Origin: Puffinus mauretanicus
Taxonomy: Eukaryota > Chordata > Aves > Procellariiformes > Procellariidae
Assembly: GCA_023333565.1 (NCBI GenBank)
Contig: JAJKFH010000470.1
Span: 682,001 to 746,000, forward strand
Direction of reading: 5' to 3'
DNA: 64,000 nt
The notes under the pieces are model-generated. The model did not search any database. It saw only the letters and a list, made by a program, of their open reading frames with translations, and was not told the origin of the DNA. Positions 1 to 10,559 of the stretch are shown in pieces. Position numbers and translations under genes: made by a program. Each line of letters begins with the position of its first letter. Within the stretch, counting starts at the first letter, position 1.

Positions 1-780
1 CTGTGGAGCTGGTACCACTCAAGACAGGAGCGTGTGGAGAGTCAGCTGCAGGAGTATGGATTCAGGCTAGGACCATTAACACGTGTGAAGTGCTGGTTAC
101 ACACATCTGCCCAAATAAAAAGATGAGGAGCAGCTGAAAACCGTGCAGGGGTATGTCCACCTCCGTAAGACAGGGCGAGGAGTCGGCGGCGCTCCATGGC
201 TGCTTTTACAAAGTACCTGAAGCAACCCCCTCCAGCTGAGCCTGTGGCGCGTGAGTTTACGCTTGGTGCATCTTACATCTGGAGACAGGCAGCGTGTAGC
301 TCGTGTGCTGGATCTGTGCCAGGGTTAAGCCCCCAGTAGTCGAAGCTGGATCCCTGGTAGCACTCATGATGGGAGGTCAGGCGCAATGAAAGAGCCCTAG
401 TAGTTTGAGAAGGAACACACCAGCACCTCTCCTGATGGGAGGTCAGGCGCAGTGAGCAGGAGGGCCCCCCTCGTGCTGGCAGCTCCGTTCCAGTGTTTGG
501 CCAGACTCCAGAAGATTAAAATAGAGCCTTAGACTGTCCCCTCGGCAGCACTGCCAGCCAGAGCCCTGACAATTCTGGGGTTGTACTCAAACGTGAGTCC
601 CTCGGGAGCGTGGGCTTTACCCTAACAGCTGAGGCACTGAGTAGGTCGAAGCAGGCAGGGTTATTGCTCTTGTGACTCAGACTCGAGGAAGAGAGGGATC
701 AGGATGGAGCCACGAGAGAGCAGGGGATCAGAACGAAACCACAAGGCACAGAGGGGGAAGGAGCAAGTGTGCCCCAGAAG
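1..780. other. GC- and CpG-richer intergenic block
   Basis: This block is visibly richer in G+C and CpG (roughly 25 CpG by eye) than the remaining AT-rich window. It carries two copies of TGATGGGAGGTCAGGCGCA (367-385 and 433-451) spaced 66 bp apart, and two GCTGGATC words nearby. No convincing ORF or promoter architecture is visible. It could be a CpG-island shoulder, an old LTR, or GC-rich unique DNA. It may continue to the left of the window. Confidence 0.4.
367..451 (+). repeat. 19-bp direct repeat pair
   Basis: TGATGGGAGGTCAGGCGCA occurs at 367-385 and again, identical, at 433-451, with a 47-bp unrelated spacer. A perfect 19-mer at this spacing is not expected by chance. It suggests a local duplication or the remains of a tandem or LTR-derived element. 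Confidence 0.75.
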
Positions 781-2735
781 AAAGCTTGAAAAAATCCTTG
801 TTCTGCTGGGGCCAGGTTCAAAGCATCTGTAGCTATGAGAATCAGGCGTTAAACTGTTCAAGCCCAAATTCTGATTTTGCTCCTTTCTGCGACCATTTCA
901 GGAAAAAAGAAGATAATCAAAAAGAGCAACATTTTCCTTTCTCAAACATTTTAAAAAGCCATGTGGGAAAAGGTGAAGGCCATGCAGGTTCTTGTGAAGA
1001 ACCTCCATGTAGGTGGCAAAATCTTTTGTGGTCCAGAAATGATCACAGCTGAGAGGAACCGGAGCCACGTTCTCGTACATGTGTGACTAATATTAAGCGC
1101 TTGAACAAAATGCCTGATTTTCAGAAGTGAGGAGCACTCCCAAGTACCACTAAAATCAACAGCAGCGGCAGATGTCGGCATTTCTTACAGAAGGGTGTTT
1201 CAACCCAGTCAACTATTACGGATTTATTTACCATCACTTAATGAAGGCATCCACACTTGAAATGTTTTGCTTCAGGATTTTCAGAAAGTGATTACAAACA
1301 GTGCTGGACAACACATTTTGACATTGCCTTTTTTTCCCCTGAAAAACCAAATTTGGTTGAAATTTTAAAATTATTTTGAAAATATCACACTGATTCAGTC
1401 AAAAAAATGCCCATATCACCAAGTTCAGTGATTTTATTTTGGTATTTCCAAAACAAAGCATTTATATTTACTGGTATAAAAGGCTGTTTTGTCTTTAAAT
1501 TGACTTTAATATTAGTTTATAAAGCTCAAAAATTGCTGCTCAGTTTACCATTTTTTCTCCATAGCTGAGCGTGTATGTGAGTAGCAGAGGGGAGGATTCT
1601 ACCTGAATTTTTTTCCTGCATGTTTCCTATAATAAAGATGAACTGGAAAATCAGAATAATTAGATCTGTTATTCACACAGGTAAGGAGCAGAAGTCCTAC
1701 TGATTAATTAGGACTGATTAATTAATATTTATTAATTAAAAACTCTAAGAAAATAGAAACATTTTTAATAACCCCTTTCTAAATGAACATATATTTTTTT
1801 GAAAAGAGAGTTTGAAAACAGCCGTCTGGGGAAGAGAACGGCAAAGCTTATTAATAAAGACATGTTGTGTGTTTGCAAAACAAACAAAAGACCCAAATCA
1901 AACCCAGAGCTTTTATTTAAAGACAGACTTAAAAAATAAGTTAATAGTTCGCTCAGAGAGATGACAGTTTATATAAGTTAATACATTTGAATGGAACAGC
2001 GAAATGGTCATCTTCTGCTGTCAGAAGAACGAGTCAAAAACATGCCTATAAGAGTTTGTTAACTTCTTTCCAGTTGGTTTAAAAGCATTTCAGTAAAACA
2101 GCATAGAACACAGAGGCAATTATAAAACAGCACTGTCCTTCAAGAAACCATGGCAAACTTGTTATAAAGGTCTGTAATAATTGCACTGTTCACCTACTTA
2201 TCTTCTTATATAAAGAAGAAATCTCAGCTCAGGGCAAGCAAAACATATAAACAACCAGGCCCTAAAAAATGCATGGTACATGCAAAAATGCACCAAAGTA
2301 ATCTAAGTACGTGCACACAAAAATCCTTCTGTCTTGCGGTGTTTTTTCTAGTTAATTTCTTAGGTTACTGTACATGACTAATTACTTGCATTTGTTTTTT
2401 CTCTTTTGCTAACTTAGTAAATGTGGTAACAATGTTTTGAAATTAAAAATCAAGGAAGCAGAAATGACTGACAGTCACATTTCATCTTATATTTTAAGAA
2501 TTATTTTGCTCTGCTGCTTAACTCCACTTTGGCTGCGTTTTGGTTAAAATATTTTCCATGTGTGAAAATATCCACAGATACTCCAGTAAGATGCTGTTAT
2601 TCTGAAGCTTGCAATGAGTTGGCATGTCATGGCTGAAATACAGACATTTGTCAACATTTATATTACCATATATACTTGTGCACAAGGTATGGATAATTGA
2701 CGATGTTGTAAGGATGCTAGCCAGAAAATTGTGTC

Positions 2736-2815
2736 CCTGCTCTGTCACAAGCTCTCTGTGTGACCTTGGGCATGTCACTTATTCCAATTATGGCATTATC
2801 TGTACAAAAGGGAGA
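2736..2815 (+). repeat. MIR-like SINE remnant
   Basis: It contains GCTCTCTGTGTGACCTTGGG, then CATGTCACTTATTCC and ATCTGTACAAAAGGGAG. These resemble, in the right order, the MIR core words CTGTGTGACCTTGGGCAAGTCACTT and ATCTGTAAAATGGG. It is heavily diverged, as expected for an ancient amniote CORE-SINE. Confidence 0.7.
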
Positions 2816-4849
2816 ACAGTACATGAAACATTGAGAGGCTCAGGCAGTATGGTGGTTAAAATACATTTAGCGACCTGTCCATCTTTGAAACAAGATAAAC
2901 AGTGACCCAAAGCAGAATCCTTCCAGTTTCACTTCAGCATTCAAAATGGGGTTGCTCGTACTTCTCTTCCATAAATACAGTAACCCAATTTTACACTAGG
3001 TTAGAAATGTTGCCATGCTTTGCTTTTCTGTGTACGAGAATATGTGAAAAGCACAGGAATCACAACAGACGAGTGTGTTTCACTTTTATAAGGTAATTCC
3101 TTCAGTAGGTAATATCTGGAGTGTTTCTTGACTACAGGCAGATTATACATACCCACAATACAGTATGTTTACAACGTGGCTTGAAAGCACGGATTCACAC
3201 CAGAAATGCACAGCAGATTCTGTCTGGCTGTCATTGTAAATACACGGCTGAAAGCTGCAGAGCCTGTACGACAGCCCCCAGGCTTGGGGAAAGAGGGCTC
3301 AGTCAGTCAGCCTGCGAGATTTTTGTGCTGTTCTCTGCTCTGATGCAGAGATGCTTGTATGCCAGCAACTTCTGCAGTTGCAACACACAGATTAGAAAGA
3401 TGCCACTTCAAATCTGACTACCCAGATATCACTTCTGCATTAAGGCATTTACGTTTATATAAATTGAATTTCAATTTCTGTTGACTTTGATGGGAGGTTA
3501 TTTTTACCCACAGACTCTGGAAGCCATGCCTATTTCATTTAGGTTTCTGAATAGGTAGACAAAAAGCAAAATTTGGAGACCATATTTGAAAGGTTGGCCT
3601 TAGAAAAAGTCACTTTCCAATAAAAATAAAAGAATTCAGAGAAGAACACAAACTACATTCAGATTTCTGTGGATTGTAAAGCTCGCATACATGGATACCG
3701 GATGATGGTCAGATAGAACACATTTCAAAAAATACAGTTTAAAGATTATACACAAGTACACATGGTATTTAGGATTATGTGAATGTATACACTAGCATTT
3801 TTTTGTTAATGAGGGAGAAGACTTGAAGTACATAATTTTAGAAGATCACAGGAGTTGTAAGAATGCAAGAGCACTTCAAGTCGTCTAAATCTTAAAAGAG
3901 CTAGGTTTCTATGATATTAGATCAAACAAAAAAAACTATGTTAAGAACATTTTTATGACAATGATTCACTTGAATAAACCTAAGATTTCTTTTACCAACC
4001 AATCTTTTTTCTAAAATAGTATTTAATATCTGAAGTTATAAAAAATATTTGTAGTCTTGAAAATTATTTTTATTGTCTATTTTATGTACTATACATGCCT
4101 CTTTCAGGAATTATTAAAGAAGCATGAGTCATACGGCACTCATTTACTCTTGGCTCATCGCCATCCTCAATATATATTTTGCTATTTTCAAACCATTTGC
4201 AGGTACATATGCATGAAAATATTGTTGTGTCAAGTCCCAAGATCACAGTTAGCACAGCATACATTGTTCATCTATATATTTACAAAGTTTTAAAGCACAT
4301 AAAATTGTGCATTATTATGTACCAAAGTTTAAACTTTAACATACGCTTGGTTGCATATATAGCAACAAGTTACAATAAAAATCTGAACAAAGACAACCAA
4401 TAAACAGCCAAATTGCTATGTACAAACAAGGCAGGAAGCAATTAAACACTGCCTTGCACATTTCACTTAAATTACTTTTTCTCTGAGGGGAAAAAACCAA
4501 ACAACCCCTCTTCCCCTCCCCCGAGTCCTCAATAACCGTAAACAGTCTTCATTTTTATCAGAGAAATAACTGGAACTGCCATTGCATTCAGTAGGGGATT
4601 CATTTGCATAATATGGGAGAGAAATTTGGTCCCTATTACAAAATGTAGCAATATATTATGCAGTACGTATTTCCCCCCCAGTGCAACTAGTAACACAGCA
4701 GCATGGTGGGCTCGCCCTCTGAGCGCAGCTCTGACAACGGTCCCTGTGACCTCTAGGGGAATATTCCATGAGATAAAAACCCTTTTGTCTTCCTTACACG
4801 TATCATTTTTTACACGAACATAAATGTGTTGTTTTCAGGATGACTCCAC

Positions 4850-4990
4850 TGATCCAGATCCTCAGCTGGTACCGAGCCAGCCTTATGAGGGAGTGGAGGT
4901 ATGCTGATTTATACAAGGTAATACCTGACTCAGCTTCAGTGGAACTACTCTTGATTTACACTGGTGCCAAAGAACCTGGAATGAGGTCCA
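4850..4990. repeat. Imperfect fold-back repeat (diverged)
   Basis: This stretch contains GATCCAGATCCTCAGCTGGT, then GCTGATTTATACAAGGTA, then CTTCAGTGGAACTACTCTTG and ATTTACACTGGTGCC. The word set (CCAGATCCTCAGCTGGT, GATTTACAC, CAGTGGA) recurs in other fold-back copies in this window and in sauropsid genomes as I remember them. The arms are strongly diverged. Confidence 0.45.
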
Positions 4991-6886
4991 AGGACAGCAG
5001 GATTGGGCCCAAACTGACCTTTAAAGTAAAACACAAAAAGTCTGTGCGTTTAGCTCAAAATCTGCTTAATAAATTACTACAGTTCACAGTCACAAGGTAG
5101 ATTAGTGCTACACCAATCACTTCTCTAATGTTAGATCAATTTCACATAGCTTTTCCAAGAAAGAAAATGAAAATAACAATAAACATAAAAAATCTATTCT
5201 TATTATTTGACCAGCAAAATAGGAGGTTTTCTGTAGCCTAATGACAGACAAGCTTAGTAACACATTACCCTGTTATAGGATGACTGGTTTAAAGGCTAAA
5301 TCTTGCCCAAGATGCTGTGGTACGAAAAGGCTGAGGAGGGTATTCTAGCGTGGCTCTTATTTCACCCCAAAAGCCCAGTATGAGAGACAGCTAGCTGGGT
5401 AAGAGCTCATAAATACCAGTACTGAGGAGAGATGATCTCTGAGCTGGTAGGATCTGTACAGCTTTCAAGGATATATGGGGCCTGCTCCAAAGCCCAGTCA
5501 AATCAACAAAACAACTCCCAATGACTTTGCAAATGCTTACTCAGCAGAAAGAAGAGAGGGCTGTCGTTGGTGCCCGCACAAAAGAGGGGTGAACTACTGG
5601 CCAAAGCACGCTTCCAGAGTATAACTCCCAGCCCACCTTGGGGAACGTTGCCCTTGGTTTTTGCAAAGAACATACTGGGCCAACAGCTCTGCTTCTCACT
5701 TCTGGGCATGATTTAGCCATATGAATTCTACTTCATGGAATCAAAAGATAAATTATACTTACAAATAAAGCATTCTAGCTATATAATATTTTTCTGTAGT
5801 GGAAAAATCAGAGCCAACCTGATGAAATCTCTGTTGTCTGAAAATTCAAGGCCTCTTTACTAAAAATACTTCTTGCTGATGGCAAAGTTCAACACCTCAG
5901 AGAAATTCAGAGTAAGTTTCCAAGCTGTCTACCATATTTTCAAATACACTATACCCTTGTTGTTTGTAAGGCTGTATTGAAGTTTTACATAACAGTCATG
6001 AGCCATGCATTTAAACACCTTAAGAGTTGACCAGCAACTTAATGCGTTTCTTTATACCATAGAGAATTTAAAGATGCACCACTTCTTTCCAAAACACTCT
6101 AAACATAAATGTTCAGGATAAAATATTCCATCTTCCCCCTTCCCCTTTAATGTCTATATTTAAAAATACTAATTTATAGATTACTCTGTGTGTGCTCTTA
6201 CTGTATAGAAAATCTAATTGTTAATTAATATCTAAGGGCAAAGAAAAAGAAAATACAAGCATGGGAAATAAATGCTTGAGCCGCAGGTTTCTTAAGGCAA
6301 ACTGTCCATGGGCAGACTGCCTTCTTGTGGATGCAAGGAATTTTGAGCAAGTAAACCTTGCAGTTTACCTATATCTTGCTTCCTACCAGCAGAAACAGGA
6401 AAGTTTTAGACCATAGGAGATACGGTCCATGTTGGTGGTGGTTTTTTTGTGGGTTCATAATATTAAAGCACTATATTCTTTTCTAGCCAGTCCAAGTCAT
6501 GCCTAGAAATAGGAGGGACTGGGTTCAGCCCAGGTGAAAATACACTCCCTGGAAAATGCAGGACAAAGGTTCTATGGCGAAATATATATGAGTAAGAGAG
6601 AGAGAGATCCAGAAGTTTGCAAAGCCTAAGTACCCATTTTAGAGCAGAGCTTCAGCTGATACAAAGTGCGTACAGACTCATTTGAATGAGCTGTCTGCTG
6701 GCTAGTGAAATTCTAGTATGCTGTGGGCTCTGAGCGTTTCCCATTTCTGTGCAAGAATCCTTGGAGGGGCACTCTAGCTCAACCTGGAGAAAGGGTTCCT
6801 AGTAATTAAAGCAAAGGTCTGAGTTCCTAATTTTTATTTGATTCCTGACTGTGAGTCTTTATTCTAAGCTCTACTCAGAAGAGTCA

Positions 6887-6950
6887 CTCGTGCCTTTACG
6901 GAGTGGGGATAACAGTGCTGTATTTTGCAGGATTCTTCTGAATTGCTATA
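6887..6950 (+). repeat. Possible MIR-like fragment
   Basis: The words GTGGGGATAACAGTGCTG and TTTTGCAGGATTCTTCTGAA resemble the 3' half of MIR (ATGGGGATAATA... CACAGGGTTGTTGTGAGG). The resemblance is weak and only suggestive. Confidence 0.35.
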
Positions 6951-8041
6951 GTTACTTGTGAAATGTGTGAGTGATCTTCCTAAGAGAACTGCAGGAGTAT
7001 TATGATTAATATTATGACAGTGCTTGAAAGGCACCATTTTCTACTATTTATTTATCTCTGGGTGTTCGTTAGTATTCTTTTAAGGAGCTGCTTTACTCAG
7101 TCACCCACTGAATAGGTACGGATAGCAATTTTGAACAAAGAACACATATTTCTACCAAAAGATAATTCAGTGCTTTATAACCAGAAGTATTTAAAGTCAG
7201 AACTATCAATTACTACTTTGACTATTAAAGTATGTGGAAGAACCTCAACTAGAGGTAATAGGATCAAGGAAGTATGCCCCACTGGCCATCACTTAAACAC
7301 TACTTCCATAAAACAAGGTTAAAATCAAGATGGGGTAGATTGTGGCTGGCATTTGTGCTCCCAGAGTCAAATTGCATCTTAGCACAGAAGATTATGATGA
7401 AGTCAAGCCCTTTCTACCAGTAAAGAATCCAGCTCTTCATTACATACATGACTTCTGGAAAAGTCTGGCAGCAGGAGTAGGTCACAGAGATTTTTATATC
7501 CTTATCTAACCAGCAGTCTGTACCTGTTCTGCTGTAGATTTTGGTACTTTTTGCCGTCACTGTTCCTGAAGAGCCAAAGCAAAGCAAGGTGGGTTTCATT
7601 TAGGAACATCTTGTTTTATCTTATCACTTCCTGCAAAAACATATGGCCTCAGCATATTGTTATTTTTATTCTTTAATAGGCAGTTTTATGGCAGTTTTAC
7701 TTAGAGGCTAAACAGATTAGGGGAGCCTGGGCTAGGTGCTGTATACTAGAAAACAATGCAAATTGTTTTGATTTCTGAATATGAGCATTACATTGTTCTG
7801 GCTCTCCCTGGTGAAAAGCTTTCTGCTAATGAACATAATCTAATGTTACAAGCTGTTACTGCTTTCAGTGACACTAGAACATCACTGTTTAGTTCTATGG
7901 TGTGTGAGTCAGGTTTTCCCCATGCAGTTCCATGTGGCATAAAACATACAATGTATGTCCTTCTAGCTGCAAATTGGCACTGACACTTCTGCTCCCCCCT
8001 GCATCTTCTCACCCACAGGAATTTTCAGAATAGGTCTCATT

Positions 8042-8096
8042 CAAAGCCTGTGGAAGTGAATGGAAGTCTTTCCATCCTCACTGAGCTTTGGATCAG
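8042..8096. repeat. Imperfect fold-back repeat
   Basis: The left arm CAAAGCCTGTGGAAGTGAAT pairs imperfectly with the right arm, whose complement is CAAAGCTCAGTGAGGATGGAA. The centre is GGAAGTCTTTCC. It is one of the clearest copies of the dispersed palindromic family in this window. Confidence 0.7.
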
Positions 8097-8769
8097 GTAA
8101 TGCATGAATATTTTTGGTGCAAAAAGTTAACTTCCCTCTCCCAAAAAGAGAAGTTACAAATGTAAATCCCTTATAGAAAGGTTTTGCCCTTATATCACTG
8201 CAAAGACTCTTCTTGGCTTCCACATACTGACCAAGCATAAAATAGTGAATAACATTTATTTTTGAATTTATGGATTGAGTTCACAGGGATTTTAATAGCA
8301 CTGGGGTTATGGAAGTGCTATTTTAATAAGGACCACAGATCATGGGCCCAAATCCTTACCTTTACCTCAAGGACTTGTAAACTCAACTATTTAACTCAAA
8401 TCTCTTTATTGGAGGCCTTAGAATGTATCCACCTGGAGGCTGAAAAATTGAAAGGTAGAAGGCTGCGCAAACATGGAGTGAGGGAATTTAACCAGCAGGA
8501 ATGTGGCCCATAAAATTAAACTTCAAGAACTGTTTAAGAAAAATTAAAGCTTGTGCAACAGCTGGGGTTTCTCTCCACATTCGTTCATTTCTTAGTGACT
8601 CAAATGTTATGGTTCTCATTAATATAGATTTCATTTTTGAGATCATCTTCTGTAGTACTGTAAGTCTTATTCTGATTGTAAAGGACAAAATCATGACTCA
8701 CTGTGATCTGCCTTTAGACAAATACGGCATGCTAAAACACCACTTCCCACTCTCCTTATGATATTAATA

Positions 8770-8775
8770 TTTATT
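8770..8775 (-). terminator. Candidate poly(A) signal for ANKFN1
   Basis: TTTATT on the plus strand reads AATAAA on the minus strand, about 990 nt after the stop. From 8757 down to 8733 the minus strand reads GAGTGGGAAGTGGTGTTTT, a GU-rich downstream element at the usual distance. It is the first canonical hexamer after the stop codon. No transcript evidence is available. Confidence 0.45.
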
Positions 8776-9762
8776 GGTGGCCCAAATAAAAAATCTTAGA
8801 TTCAAACTGCACCCCAAATTTCCCTAGTCTGAGTTGCCAGAATATCCCAATTTCAGACATGGTGATCAAATACCAGTGAATATTCAGGAACAAAAGTAGG
8901 GGCATTTCTTTCCAATGGGTGTATGAGAGTGCCGCCAATGTAAAGAAATGCACTCTTGTGTGGTGGGCAGAAAAAAAGACCAAGCTTCGCTTCAATCTCA
9001 CTTAGACCCTGCATATTATTCCTTCAGAACTTGGCCTCATTGTGCCTGCTCTTGACCTCAAACGTTCACCTCCTAAGCTTTTAAAATAACTTGCTACTTA
9101 TATAATTTGAAATCTAAGCTCCTGGAAAAAAACTGTGATAATTATGTCAGGCTCTGACAGCATTCAGAGATGGTGTTGACTGCATTTTCTAGATATTGAA
9201 AGAATTTTCATTCCTTTTTAAGTGGCTAGAAACTCTGGGTTAACTGTGTTACTAGACCAGTTAGCACTTTAGTTATATGCAACCTAAATCCATTCAAGAA
9301 GGCTGAGAAGTAGAAAAATTTATAGGAAATGCTGGAAAACAGGTTAATAGAAGTTTAGGACACAGTCCTAACATGACGACACCAAGGATGTTACAGTTTC
9401 TGCTAACTTGCAGGCAGAACCACTCATGCTTAAAATTTTGCATGCTCAGAGATATATGGAAATCAAGAGAACTGCAAAACCTGATTACTAGATTTGCAGC
9501 CACAGATTGTTCTGTTATATGGTGACTGTTATGACTCTACCTGCAAAACTGCAGATGCCAATAATAATGCTTGCATCATGACAGATACCCCTGTAAGACC
9601 AGAAATCTGGTGATGAAGTAAAAAGATTAGGATTCTTTTGAGTGGCATGAGTTGCTATTTCAGGAGCTGGATTTTTACCAGTGGTTTTGAAAGTATGGCC
9701 CTATATGCATAATGCTCACTATCTCATTGTGGAGCAATGGGAAGCAATGCAGAAGTCTGGGG
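8776..9762 (-). other. ANKFN1: ANKFN1 probable 3' UTR
   Basis: This is AT-rich, non-coding sequence directly after the TAA, in the direction of transcription. It is bounded here by the first AATAAA met on the minus strand (8770-8775), giving a 3' UTR of about 1 kb. The extent is inferred only from that signal; a longer UTR is possible because further TTTATT (plus-strand) hexamers lie at 8255-8260 and 7665-7670. Confidence 0.45.
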
Positions 9763-10559
9763 TTAAAGTGTGCTGCTGAAGACTTCTGAGACAGCAGAAC
9801 CCAACTCGTCATCTGGACCCATTATCTGTTGCATAGCGTTGTGCACATCCCTGTGTTCTACAGACTGTGTGCTCATTGCCCAGGACTTGCCCTCTTCACC
9901 CAGAAATGTTGTTTTATAAGGCTCCACATGTATCCTGTGGACATTCTGCCTTGATTCCTCATACTTGCCTTTCTCATCTTCTGGAAGGCTGGATGCATGA
10001 GGTAAGAAAGTGCTCCGAGACCCATCGATGGGAATCTTTAACTGCTCACTGGAGGTAGGTTCTTGAGACAAATCTGAAGATCTCATGAGATGCTGAGTAT
10101 ACACGCCTTCAGACAGAGAGCCAGACTGTGACTCGCTGTGCACACGCAGCCAACGATGATGCCGGCTGAAGTAGTTGTAATGTTGATGTTTTCCTAGCCT
10201 TTTTTTCCCTAAAAAGCTCAGTGGCTGCTTGGAGCTAGAGGACTTGTCTATGCTTTTCGATGTAAGCCCTGACATTGTTAGATTGCTCATATACTCTGTG
10301 CAATATTCCGCATTAGTATCAAAGGCACTACACTCTGCCAGGCCTTCTTTCAATGTTAGGCAAGGCTTCATGTCGTGGACTTGGAGAACATCAGGTGCAC
10401 TGCCACCCAGGCCACTGCCTGCCTGCTGGGATATGTCATGTGAGGAGGAGTAAAGCAGGTCTAATTCTCTGGGGCTTAATGCATCACTGGAGTCATAGTC
10501 ACTGTCAGTTGGAAGGAATACTTCAGAGCAGCCTTCTTCATCTGAGCAGGGCTGGGAAT
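9763..10559 (-). CDS. ANKFN1: ANKFN1 terminal exon W15: disordered tail, ends SSTL
   Basis: This is the last coding exon: 797 nt, 265 codons plus TAA at 9763-9765, with acceptor AGTTCTCTTTGCAG. It opens with an acidic Ser-rich stretch ([20 protein letters not shown]), then [14 protein letters not shown], a Gly/Ser-rich run, and a basic aromatic block ([29 protein letters not shown]). The remainder is polar and low in order. The final residues VSEVFSSTL end in S-T-L, which fits a class I PDZ ligand (S/T-x-hydrophobic). The human protein, as I remember it, also ends FSSTL. This tail diverges more from human than the core does. The composition suggests a regulated, unstructured C-terminus. Confidence 0.95.

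Larger units (their letters stand above)
781..8750. other. Intergenic region 3' of ANKFN1, no gene recognised
   Basis: Both strands show only short ORFs without family resemblance or plausible exon context. It holds MIR-like fragments (2736-2815, 6887-6950) and fold-back repeats (about 4850-4990 and 8042-8096). If avian synteny follows human, this is the start of the ANKFN1-NOG interval, where long-range regulatory elements may occur. None can be identified from the sequence alone. Confidence 0.6.

Noticed and set aside
672..1052. 126-codon plus-strand ORF in the GC-richer block
   Set aside because: No homology, low-complexity composition and no promoter or exon context; a chance frame in GC-richer DNA.
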